From assembly GCA_002778705.1 (NCBI GenBank), contig PFAM01000023.1, positions 1 to 64,000 of the forward strand: a stretch of DNA of 64,000 nucleotides, read 5' to 3'. This document shows, piece by piece, positions 32,393-39,553 of this stretch. The translations under genes and the position numbers were made by a program. Position 1 is the stretch's first letter; every line of letters starts with the position of its first letter. The notes beneath the pieces were generated by a model. It saw only the letters and a list, made by a program, of their open reading frames with translations. It was not told where the DNA came from and made no database searches. This stretch comes from Candidatus Falkowbacteria bacterium CG10_big_fil_rev_8_21_14_0_10_37_14 (GTDB lineage Bacteria > Patescibacteriota > Patescibacteriia > Patescibacteriales > Patescibacteriaceae).

Positions 32393-32707
32393 ATGAAAAA
32401 AGACAACAAAACAGTGGGTGTTTTCGTGAGATTTTTTACAAATGATTTGCCAAACAAAGTTGGTAAAAAGAATGATTCTATTCCTTTTTGGACTTGTGGC
32501 AATGTTCATCTTGAGGCTAACGATGTTAAAGGCATAAAATCATGCGATGAGATGTTTAATTATTTTGATGATATTCCTAGGGCAATAAAAACTGTTTTAA
32601 GTAAGAGTAAATTAGTAGCGGTTGAAGATGTTGCCTATAAAATGAGAGCTGAAAGTAGACATCTTCACAATAAATTCAACAAAAAAGAAAAAGCCAAGAC
32701 TGCTTAG
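32393..32707 (+). CDS. small protein of unknown function, last in cargo operon
   Basis: Unrecognised, 104 residues, mildly basic, no membrane helix. Possible structural motifs: a beta-rich N-terminal half (IPFWTCGNVHLEANDVKG), then helices (IKSCDEMFNYFDDIPRAIK). Cysteines at two positions do not form a clear metal site. It follows the protease by 33 nt, on the same strand, and is the last gene before the terminator at 32761. It could be a substrate, inhibitor or partner of the protease, but the sequence offers no proof. Confidence 0.62.
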   Translation: MKKDNKTVGVFVRFFTNDLPNKVGKKNDSIPFWTCGNVHLEANDVKGIKSCDEMFNYFDDIPRAIKTVLSKSKLVAVEDVAYKMRAESRHLHNKFNKKEKAKTA

Positions 32708-32760
32708 CTTGTGGTTAGGTTTCTTCTAACTTCCTCTACAATCCCGAGCATCTAACATGA

Positions 32761-32785
32761 AAATGAGCTGAAAGGCTCATTTTTG
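32761..32785 (+). terminator. intrinsic terminator after the cargo operon
   Basis: AAATGAGC (32761-32768), loop TGAAAG, GCTCATTT (32775-32782), then TT. The gap 32708-32941 otherwise holds CATCTAAC-type repeats (32749) and the ars promoter. Confidence 0.72.
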
Positions 32786-32885
32786 TTATGACAAAATGGT
32801 CCTAACTTCTTGACTATAAATTTACTAAATCTAATAGTAATTTTATTTAATTAGCTTGGCTCGAGCCTTGCTCGTTATTTTAAGC

Positions 32886-32914
32886 TTGACTAAATTTTGT
32901 AATCGGTATATCAT
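32886..32914 (+). promoter_or_regulatory. ars operon promoter TTGACT-17-TATCAT
   Basis: TTGACT at 32886-32891, TATCAT at 32909-32914, spacer 17. The expected start point falls in the inverted repeat at 32915-32930. Confidence 0.7.
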
Positions 32915-32930
32915 ATCAATATAAATTGAT
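32915..32930. promoter_or_regulatory. probable ArsR operator
   Basis: ATCAAT-ATAA-ATTGAT is a perfect 6-bp inverted repeat covering the predicted start site, as expected for autorepression by ArsR/SmtB-family regulators whose boxes are ATCAA/TTGAT-rich. Confidence 0.65.
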
Positions 32931-32941
32931 TATATAATTTT

Positions 32942-33256
32942 ATGAAAGCAAAATGCTGTACAAACAAGAAGTTAACCGAGGAATTCGTTAAGTTGTCTAA
33001 ATTTTTAAGGATTATCGGCGATGATAATCGCTTGAGAATTCTGTGTTTGCTTAAAGACGGGGAACTCTGTGTCTGTGAAATCTATCCTAATCTAGATTTA
33101 GCTCAGAATTTGGTTTCTAGCCATTTAAAAGTGCTGCTCGATTTTGGCCTGATTAAAGTAAGGCAAGAATGGAAACGTAATTATTATTCAATTAATCGAC
33201 CTGTATTTAAAAAATATAATTTATCACTAACTAATTTCTTAAAAAACTATGAATAA
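32942..33256 (+). CDS. arsR: ArsR-family metalloregulator
   Basis: ArsR proteins repress resistance operons until metalloid binds. The 104-residue protein is a winged-helix dimer type: helix residues FLRIIGDDNRLRILCLL, the metal-binding strand ELCVCEI (Cys pair near residues 43-45, as in classic ArsR ELCVCDL), the recognition helix around LAQNLVSSHLKVL and the wing KVRQEWKRNYY. Additional Cys residues at the N-terminus (KCCTN) may add ligands. It heads the operon, overlaps the next gene by 8 nt, and has an operator at its own start site. Confidence 0.94.
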   Translation: MKAKCCTNKKLTEEFVKLSKFLRIIGDDNRLRILCLLKDGELCVCEIYPNLDLAQNLVSSHLKVLLDFGLIKVRQEWKRNYYSINRPVFKKYNLSLTNFLKNYE

Positions 33257-33557
33257 GCAAATTTCCTCGATTCAAGTTTTGGGCTCTGGTTGCCCGACTT
33301 GTAAAAAATTATTTGAGTTAACGAAACAAGCGGTTACCGAGCTCGGTTTAAAAATAGAAGTAGAATATATCACCGATATTCAAAAAATTATTGAGCTTGG
33401 CGTAATGTCTTCTCCGGTTTTAACTATTAACGGCAAAGTGGCCTTAGTTGGTCAGTTGCCTTCAAGTGAAAAAATTAAAGAGCTATTAATCACAAACAAC
33501 GGAAAACCTGAAATTAAAGAAACAGGTAGTTGTTGTTCTTGTGGTGGTAAATGCTAA
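33249..33557 (+). CDS. thioredoxin-like small redox disulfide protein
   Basis: A 102-residue protein of the thioredoxin-3/small redox-active disulfide protein 2 type: GSGCPTCKK gives the CxxC active site near residues 15-18, and MSSPVLTINGK supplies the cis-Pro loop. The C-terminal tail CCSCGGKC adds further Cys residues. Members of this family are frequently encoded beside ArsP-type permeases and ArsR in anaerobes; it may deliver or reduce arsenicals. ATG at 33249 overlaps arsR by 8 nt, suggesting translational coupling. Confidence 0.9.
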   Translation: MNKQISSIQVLGSGCPTCKKLFELTKQAVTELGLKIEVEYITDIQKIIELGVMSSPVLTINGKVALVGQLPSSEKIKELLITNNGKPEIKETGSCCSCGGKC

Positions 33558-33560
33558 AAT

Positions 33561-34526
33561 ATGTTTTATCCATTACAGGTATTAGCTGACTGGTTAACAT
33601 ACGTTGTTTTTGGAATTGTTCCGGAAACACTTTTGGCTAGTGCTGTTAACTTCTTTATTTTTGATACTCTAAAAATCATTATTCTGTTATTAGTGATTAT
33701 TTTTGTGGTGTCATTTATTCGTACTTATTTACCTCCAGAAAAAGTTCGTCTTTTTTTGGCTAAAAAGAATAAATTAACTGGCCATGTTTTAGCCTCATTG
33801 TTGGGCATTATTACACCTTTTTGCTCTTGCTCGGCCGTGCCTTTATTCTTGGGCTTTGTGGAAGTTGGCGTTCCATTAGGTGTCACATTTTCCTTTTTAG
33901 TTGCTTCACCGATGATTAATGAAGTTGCCTTGGTATTACTAATCGGTCTATTTGGCTGGAAAATCGCCTTAATTTATATCATTAGTGGGCTCTTGATTGC
34001 CATCGTGTCAGGACTTATTATTGGCCGTTTGAAAGTTGAGTCTCTAGTCGCTGATTTCGTCTGGAAACATAACAAGGCTAATAATGCAGCTGTGATTGTT
34101 GAGATGACTAATAAAGATCGACTGGTTTATTCGAAAAATTATGCTTTGGATATTGTAAAAAAAGTTTGGGTATATATTATTATCGGTGTTGGTATTGGGG
34201 CTTGGATTCACGGCTATGTACCAGCTGACTTTTTGGTCCAGTATGCAGGAGCTGACAAATGGTATGCTGTCCCACTAGCTACTCTAATCGGTATTCCACT
34301 TTATTCTAACGCCGCGGGAGTTATTCCCTTAGTTAGCGCCTTAACCGAAAAAGGCGTAGCCATGGGCACTACCTTAGCTTTTATGATGGCTGTCACAGCT
34401 TTGTCACTACCAGAATTTATGATTTTAAAGAAAGTTATGAGGACAAAGCTGATAGTTATTTTTGCCTCGGTTGTCGGCGTGGGCATTATTTTAACTGGCT
34501 ATTTATTTAATTTAATTTTGCAATAA
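33561..34526 (+). CDS. arsP: ArsP_1-family permease
   Basis: A 321-residue inner-membrane permease with about eight to nine helices, matching the ArsP_1 (DUF318) family. Diagnostic: FCSCSAVPLFLGF with the paired Cys, then VASPMINEVALVLLIG, and later IGIPLYSNAAGVIPL. Family members export organoarsenicals (methylarsenite, roxarsone-type compounds) or similar metalloids. Lies 3 nt after the thioredoxin-like gene, as in many ars operons of anaerobes. The exact substrate is inferred. Confidence 0.9.
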   Translation: MFYPLQVLADWLTYVVFGIVPETLLASAVNFFIFDTLKIIILLLVIIFVVSFIRTYLPPEKVRLFLAKKNKLTGHVLASLLGIITPFCSCSAVPLFLGFVEVGVPLGVTFSFLVASPMINEVALVLLIGLFGWKIALIYIISGLLIAIVSGLIIGRLKVESLVADFVWKHNKANNAAVIVEMTNKDRLVYSKNYALDIVKKVWVYIIIGVGIGAWIHGYVPADFLVQYAGADKWYAVPLATLIGIPLYSNAAGVIPLVSALTEKGVAMGTTLAFMMAVTALSLPEFMILKKVMRTKLIVIFASVVGVGIILTGYLFNLILQ

Positions 34527-34530
34527 AACT

Positions 34531-35124
34531 ATGAACAAGAAAGTTATTATTGGCACTATAGTTGGCTTAATCGCTGTCATCGTCTTGACTATTATGAATA
34601 ATGATCAATCTCAAGTTGTTGCTAAAAGTGAAAATCAGCTGACAGGAACTCAATCACCTCAAGCTGTGTCAGAAGTTGAAACCGTAGCTGATCAAGAGCT
34701 AATTATCAATAAATCTGTGACTGAAGAGCCGGTTGCTCAAACCGCAACAGTCAATACAAAGGCTTCAGAGGTGGTGCCGGAAAAAAAACCAACAACTAAA
34801 GTGCAAGTTTTTCTCTTTCATTCCACGCAGCGCTGTAGCACTTGTATTGCTATCGGTAGATTAGCGGGTGAGACAATCTACGAATATTATCAGCCAGAAT
34901 TACGTGATGGTAAGATTGAATTTAGAGAGGTCAATATTGACTTGCCAGAGAATAAAGCCTTAGCCCAAAAGTTTCAGGCCAGTGGCTCGGCCTTGTTTAT
35001 TAACAAGATTATCAACGGACAAGATGATATCAACGAAGATACTACTGTGTGGCGCCTAACTTCTAACCCCGATCAATTTAAGAGTTATCTAAAGAATAAG
35101 ATTAACAATCTTATAGGTAAATAG
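34531..35124 (+). CDS. arsF: ArsF-like thioredoxin-fold protein, membrane anchored
   Basis: The 197-residue protein has an N-terminal membrane anchor (residues 3-20), a Pro/Glu/Thr-rich linker of about 70 residues, and a thioredoxin-like domain with RCSTC near residues 107-111. This resembles the nitrophenyl compound nitroreductase subunit ArsF family. In known operons ArsF and ArsG participate in reducing and exporting aromatic arsenicals. Here it is followed 1 nt later by the ArsG-like permease. Orientation suggests an extracytoplasmic redox domain. Confidence 0.85.
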   Translation: MNKKVIIGTIVGLIAVIVLTIMNNDQSQVVAKSENQLTGTQSPQAVSEVETVADQELIINKSVTEEPVAQTATVNTKASEVVPEKKPTTKVQVFLFHSTQRCSTCIAIGRLAGETIYEYYQPELRDGKIEFREVNIDLPENKALAQKFQASGSALFINKIINGQDDINEDTTVWRLTSNPDQFKSYLKNKINNLIGK

Positions 35125-35125
35125 T

Positions 35126-35839
35126 ATGGATTTCATTAACAGCTTAATTGATAATTATAATTTTCCGATATTAACGGCGTTTCTTTTGGGTATTTTAACT
35201 TCAATCAGCCCTTGCCCGCTAGCCACTAATATCACGGCCGTGGCCTTTATTTCTAAAGACATTAAAAATCCGAAATACACGATTTTTTCCGGTCTATTTT
35301 ATACACTTGGTCGAGGTATCAGTTATACTTTATTAGCAATGCTAATTTACTTTGGTTTATCGTCTTTTAAAGTTTCTAGTCTTTTTCAAAGTTGGGGTGA
35401 TAAAGTTCTAGGTCCTGTACTCATAATTATTGGTCTAATAATGTTTGATGTTATTAAGATTAATTTAAAGACGAGTGGTCAAGTAGAAAAAATAAAACTC
35501 TGGTTGTCTGATAAGGGTTATTTGGGTTCTTTGGCCTTAGGTATGTTATTTGCCTTTGCCTTTTGCCCTTATAGTGGGGTTTTATTTTTTGGTTTGCTTA
35601 TTCCTTTGATTCTTAAATCAGCTAGTGGATTATTACTACCAGCTATATTTGCCTTGGGGTCAGGATTGCCAGTCATTATTTTTGCCTTTCTAATTGCCTA
35701 TAGTATGAAGATGGTTAGCCGAGTTTTTCAGTCAATACAGAAAGTTGAAAAATGGTTAAGACATGGTGTGGCTACGGTATTTATTTTAACCGGTCTGTAT
35801 TATACTCAATTTTTAGTAATTTTCCTAGTAAATTTATAA
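35126..35839 (+). CDS. arsG: ArsG-like/CcdA-type membrane transporter
   Basis: A 237-residue protein with six membrane helices of the DsbD/CcdA fold. The first helix contains ILTSISPCPLATN with the characteristic Pro-Cys-Pro, and the fourth region AFAFCPYSGVLFFG gives the second Cys-Pro. This pattern fits the aromatic aminobenzylarsenical efflux permease ArsG family. It likely passes reducing equivalents or arsenicals through the membrane with ArsF. It follows arsF by 1 nt. Confidence 0.85.
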   Translation: MDFINSLIDNYNFPILTAFLLGILTSISPCPLATNITAVAFISKDIKNPKYTIFSGLFYTLGRGISYTLLAMLIYFGLSSFKVSSLFQSWGDKVLGPVLIIIGLIMFDVIKINLKTSGQVEKIKLWLSDKGYLGSLALGMLFAFAFCPYSGVLFFGLLIPLILKSASGLLLPAIFALGSGLPVIIFAFLIAYSMKMVSRVFQSIQKVEKWLRHGVATVFILTGLYYTQFLVIFLVNL

Positions 35840-35859
35840 AAAGATAACTTAAACAATGT

Positions 35860-36765
35860 ATGCCAGTACATAACCATGAACATAACGCCACTTCAAAAAA
35901 TCTTGTTTGGTCAATTGGTATCAATACAATTATCGTTGTTTTTGAAATTATCTTTGGTCTTATTTCCAGAAGCTTTGCACTGATTACCGATGCTTTACAT
36001 AACATTACTGACATCGGTTCCATGATTTTGAGTCTGTGGGGTGAAAAGTTGGTTGATAAACCACAAACGGAAATGAAAACTTATGGCTATAAACGAGCTG
36101 AAGTCATTATCGCTTTTGTCAATGGTGGCGTACTGCTAGTTATTATTGGTTTTGTCTTGTTTGAGGCGATCATCCGTATCTTTAAACCAGAACCAGTCTC
36201 AGGATTAACGATGATGATTGTTGCTGGCGTTGCTCTTTTAGGTAATGGTTTGGCGACCTACTTATTGCAGGAGGGGATTAATAAAAATTTAAATTTAAAA
36301 AGTGCTTGGCTTCATTCCATGCAAGACGCCTTGTTTTCTTTAGGCGTCGTGGTTAGCGCCACCATAATTTATTTTACTGGCTGGAGTTGGCTTGATTCGA
36401 TTGCTTCAATAATAATTTCCATTTTTTTGTTAAAAGAAATATTTAGTATTTTGTTTGAAGCTGTTGATATGATGCTGGACTCTGTCCCTAAAGATATCAA
36501 TTTTAGTGATGTTAAAGCTAGTCTAGTGGCTATTCCCGGAGTAATAGAAATAGATGATTTACACATTTGGCAAACTGGTTCAGAGAATCGTTTTTTAAGT
36601 GCTCACTTGATTATTGAGGAAAACTTTAAAGTTAGTCGGATTAATCTTTTAGTATTAGTCATAAAACTTGTTAGAGAAAAATATAACATTCATCATACTA
36701 CGATTCAAATAGTTTCTGAGCAGGAAATTAAAGAGGTTGATTTAGAGTGCAAGCACTGCAATTAA
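35860..36765 (+). CDS. cation diffusion facilitator (CzcD/ZitB type)
   Basis: CDF transporters export Zn2+, Co2+ or Cd2+ in exchange for protons. The 301-residue protein starts with a His-containing tail (HNHEHN) and six membrane helices. The metal site HNITD in TM2 (DALHNITD) and the corresponding HSMQD of TM5 (WLHSMQDALFSLG) are visible; the C-terminal cytosolic domain follows, ending with CKHC. It is the last gene of the ars cluster and starts 20 nt after arsG, so it shares the regulator. There is no strong Shine-Dalgarno sequence. Confidence 0.94.
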   Translation: MPVHNHEHNATSKNLVWSIGINTIIVVFEIIFGLISRSFALITDALHNITDIGSMILSLWGEKLVDKPQTEMKTYGYKRAEVIIAFVNGGVLLVIIGFVLFEAIIRIFKPEPVSGLTMMIVAGVALLGNGLATYLLQEGINKNLNLKSAWLHSMQDALFSLGVVVSATIIYFTGWSWLDSIASIIISIFLLKEIFSILFEAVDMMLDSVPKDINFSDVKASLVAIPGVIEIDDLHIWQTGSENRFLSAHLIIEENFKVSRINLLVLVIKLVREKYNIHHTTIQIVSEQEIKEVDLECKHCN

Positions 36766-36878
36766 AGATACGAAATAGATTTATAAAATTAATTGCTTGT
36801 ACAAAATAGCCTAATAAACTTCTTCAACGTTAGTATTTTTAAGTTCAATTTGTGAATTATAAATAACTTGTCCAAAAA

Positions 36879-36988
36879 AGAAGGGCACCAAGTTTTGTAA
36901 CTTGGTGTGAAGGAGATTAGTGTATATGCGGCTCCCTCTAAGTCCTTTGCCCCGCATTTGTATACCGCAAAATATCTTTATCCCTTCT
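36879..36988 (+). ncRNA. candidate structured RNA, three-way junction
   Basis: Outer stem AGAAGGG (36879-36885) pairs with CCCTTCT (36982-36988). Inside, CACCAAGTT-TTGT-AACTTGGTG (36886-36907) is a perfect 9-bp hairpin. A second stem pairs 36920-36931 with 36952-36957 and 36960-36965. AAGGA (36910-36914) plus TTAG (36917-36920) can pair with CTAA (36938-36941) plus TCCTT (36943-36947), inside the loop of the second stem, so an alternative fold or pseudoknot exists. It matches none of tRNA, 5S, SRP or tmRNA that I can recall. The strand is assumed. Confidence 0.55.
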
Positions 36989-37050
36989 ATATAGTAATAC
37001 GGACTAACTCAGCGTTAGTTACATTAACATACAGTAAAATAGAGCTTGTC

Positions 37051-37078
37051 TTGTTTTTTTCTGTTTTTATGTTATAAT
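37051..37078 (+). promoter_or_regulatory. M23 peptidase promoter with extended -10
   Basis: TTGTTT at 37051-37056, TGT then TATAAT at 37073-37078, spacer 16. The gene starts at 37099. Confidence 0.6.
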
Positions 37079-37098
37079 GAAAAGGTTAAATTAAAGCA

Positions 37099-38319
37099 AT
37101 GGTTACAAGTAAAGTTTTCAAATATTCATTTCTTATTATATTTGTTTTAGCCATTAGTGGCTTTTTCTTTTTTAAGTACAATTCTTTTGATGGCAACTTT
37201 GTAAGAGATACCGTTGCTAAAGAACAACAGCTAGTTGAACCACCAGAACTAGATCGTGTCGAATTAATCGAAATAGTTAATGGTTCTACTTATGGCGAGT
37301 TAATGTCCGGCGTCGGCATCTCCGCTGATTTAGCCAATCAGATTTATAAAACCGCAACAGATAAATATGATTTAGTTAAAATTAAGGTTGGTCATAATCT
37401 TGAAATAACTTTTGATAAAAATACTGATCAATTTAAGCAACTAGTTTATAAAATAGATTCTGAAGATGAGTTGGCTGTTTATCAAAACTCTGAATTAACA
37501 GCTGAGATTCGCCCCATTCCCTACGAAGTAAAAATTGTCACCAAAGGTGGGGTGGTAGAATCTTCTATGTATGAGGCAGCCTTAAAAAATAATATTGATG
37601 AGCGAGCTATTATTGCTTTGGCTGATGTTTTTCAATGGACGATTGATTTTGCTTTGGATCCGCGAGTTAATGACGGCTTCAAGTTTGTTTACGAAGAGCG
37701 CTATTTAAATGGCGAATATCAAATGCCTGGCAGAGTTTTAGCTGGGGAGTATGTTAATGCTGGACAAAAATATCAAGTTTATTATTTCGAAGAAGATAAA
37801 GATAATGTTGGTTACTTTGATGAAAATGGTAATTCTGTACAAAAAATGTTTTTAAAAGCTCCGGTGTCTTTTCGCTATATTTCTTCAGGCTTTACTACTG
37901 GCGCCAGATATATTGAAGCCTTTAATATATCCACCGGTCATCGAGCTGTAGATTATGCTGCTAAGTCCGGTACACCAATTCGTTCAGTGGGTGATGGTAC
38001 GGTTATTATGGCTTCCAGAAATGGTTCTTATGGTAACATGGTTAAAGTTCGACATAACGGCACTTATCAAACAAATTATGGCCACATGTCTAAGTTTGCC
38101 GTTAAGCAAGGAAACAAAGTCAAACAGGGAGATATTATCGGTTATGTTGGTTCCACCGGCCTGTCCACCGGCCCTCATCTACATTATGAAATGGAAAAAA
38201 ATGGTGTAAAAATAAATCCTCTTTTAGAGATTCAGCCACCGGGCCGAGCTATAAAAAAAGAAAACAAGCCAAGATTTTTAACAGAAATGCAACAATGGCA
38301 AATTGCTTTAGGAAAATAA
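37099..38319 (+). CDS. M23-family murein metallopeptidase (MepM/LytM-like)
   Basis: A 406-residue zinc endopeptidase that cleaves peptidoglycan cross-links. An N-terminal membrane anchor or signal (residues 6-26) is followed by a beta-rich OapA/LysM-type stretch and the C-terminal LytM domain: HRAVDYAA near 280 (first His and Asp), NYGHMSKF and GPHLHYEM near 355-360 supply the remaining ligands. The catalytic residues are intact, so it is probably active outside the membrane. It heads a short transcript with two glycosyltransferases (stop to next start 3 nt). Confidence 0.93.
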   Translation: MVTSKVFKYSFLIIFVLAISGFFFFKYNSFDGNFVRDTVAKEQQLVEPPELDRVELIEIVNGSTYGELMSGVGISADLANQIYKTATDKYDLVKIKVGHNLEITFDKNTDQFKQLVYKIDSEDELAVYQNSELTAEIRPIPYEVKIVTKGGVVESSMYEAALKNNIDERAIIALADVFQWTIDFALDPRVNDGFKFVYEERYLNGEYQMPGRVLAGEYVNAGQKYQVYYFEEDKDNVGYFDENGNSVQKMFLKAPVSFRYISSGFTTGARYIEAFNISTGHRAVDYAAKSGTPIRSVGDGTVIMASRNGSYGNMVKVRHNGTYQTNYGHMSKFAVKQGNKVKQGDIIGYVGSTGLSTGPHLHYEMEKNGVKINPLLEIQPPGRAIKKENKPRFLTEMQQWQIALGK

Positions 38320-38322
38320 ATA

Positions 38323-39552
38323 ATGAAAATACTAACCAATGATTATCAGTCCAATGTTTTAAATTTTAATCAACCGGCTAAAGGTGGGCCAGCTAACTTT
38401 GCTCGGATATTTTATAATTATTTAAAACAGTTTAAAGGCTCTTATCACTGGCAAGGTATTTTAGTGGAGTTTAGTGTTGATACGGAAGTCTGTTCACTTC
38501 AAAGACTTAAGGACTCTCGCCGAAAGAGAAGTTTGTATCAAATAAACATTCCGACCAAATTTTCCAAAGTCTTAACTAATGCTAATACGACCAAAACTGA
38601 TCCTCGATTAGTTTTAGCCGAGCCTATTAGCATTTTAGTTAAGCTTATTAAAAAGTTGGATCCAGACATAGTATTTTTAAATGGCTTTTCTTTAGGTAAT
38701 TGGCTTTTATTAGAATCCGCTCATTTAGTTGGCAAACCTATTGTTATTCAACACGCTGGCATTTGGACTGTTGAATTAGATATTTGGAGTGATTTTTTTT
38801 CTGCTGAAGGTCTAAAAATCATGAAACAAATGGGAATGGATAGTGCTGTCTTTAGTTCTGCTGAAATTTTTTTAAACAATTTTAGTCGCAATATTTTTGA
38901 TAAGTCTTTTTCTAAATTAGTTAGGCCCCGGGGGCATAAAACGGTAATCATTCCTTTGGCTGTTGATTTTTCCGCCTACCAATCAAAAATTAAAGCAAAA
39001 AAATCTTTTAATTTTAATAGTGAGTATTTTAATATAGGCGTGGTGGCTCGTTGGGATAGGATTAAAAATCATCAAGCTGTTGGTGATTTAGCTAAGAAGA
39101 TTAAAATCGATAAGCTAGCTTGGTCAATTAATTCCGTAACCAAGATTCCACCTACTAAAAAGTTTTTAGCTTTTAAAAAAAGTTACGCTCAAAACATTAA
39201 TGTCATTGGTCATTTATCAAAAGAAAAAATTAGAGATTTTTGTTTAGAAAATGATTTAATTATTATTCCCTCCAAGTTTGATGTTTCTCCCACTATTTTA
39301 TTAGAAGCCGTAGCTTGCGGAACGCCGGTAGCGATTTCGGCCACCGTTGGCTTTGTGGATGATTACTGTCGCTATGGTGCTGATGATTGGGTTATCGATT
39401 TTAATAATACCAAGAAAGTCGTTAAGCAGCTAGCTAAAATTAAGGGCAGAGCATTACCTGCAAAATTAACCAAAGCTTTAATTAAAAAACATCAAACCGA
39501 CAAAGTGTTTGGGCAATATTTCTCACTATTTAATAAATTAATTACTAAATGA
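38323..39552 (+). CDS. glycosyltransferase, GT4-like
   Basis: 409 residues, GT-B fold. Seen: an N-terminal region with the segment KGGPANFARIFYNYL, the Rossmann-like donor part with NIGVVARWDRIKNHQA, and the C-terminal IIPSKFDVSPTILLEAVACG where the final EA...G matches the GT4 EX7E-type motif. It would transfer a sugar from a nucleotide donor to a surface glycan. The acceptor is unknown. It starts 3 nt after the peptidase and is followed 1 nt later by another GT4. Confidence 0.85.
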   Translation: MKILTNDYQSNVLNFNQPAKGGPANFARIFYNYLKQFKGSYHWQGILVEFSVDTEVCSLQRLKDSRRKRSLYQINIPTKFSKVLTNANTTKTDPRLVLAEPISILVKLIKKLDPDIVFLNGFSLGNWLLLESAHLVGKPIVIQHAGIWTVELDIWSDFFSAEGLKIMKQMGMDSAVFSSAEIFLNNFSRNIFDKSFSKLVRPRGHKTVIIPLAVDFSAYQSKIKAKKSFNFNSEYFNIGVVARWDRIKNHQAVGDLAKKIKIDKLAWSINSVTKIPPTKKFLAFKKSYAQNINVIGHLSKEKIRDFCLENDLIIIPSKFDVSPTILLEAVACGTPVAISATVGFVDDYCRYGADDWVIDFNNTKKVVKQLAKIKGRALPAKLTKALIKKHQTDKVFGQYFSLFNKLITK

Positions 39553-39553
39553 T

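Larger units (their letters stand above)
27517..32757. mobile_element. integrative element at tRNA-Gln carrying a restriction-modification-like cargo
   Basis: The left boundary is the tRNA-Gln 3' end, next to a large serine recombinase pointing into it. Cargo genes at 29988-32707 run the other way, separated by an inverted-repeat-rich control region. The right boundary is not defined: no copy of the tRNA 3' end was found before arsR. The motif CATCTAAC occurs at 29581-29588 and 32749-32756, flanking the cargo. The same element family left a scar at tRNA-Ser (1914-2540). Whether the ars operon downstream belongs to it is unknown. Confidence 0.6.
36766..37098. other. noncoding region carrying a candidate structured RNA
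   Basis: No gene seen. It contains the folded element at 36879-36988, a small CTAAC/GTTAG stem-loop near 37004-37019 and the promoter for the M23 peptidase gene. A possible promoter for the RNA lies just upstream, with TATAAA near 36858. Confidence 0.6.

Noticed and set aside
32860-32880. Possible right-hand attachment site resembling the region 3' of tRNA-Gln
   Set aside because: The likeness (GGCTCGAGCC versus GAGGCTAAGCCC) is short, inverted and probably accidental.
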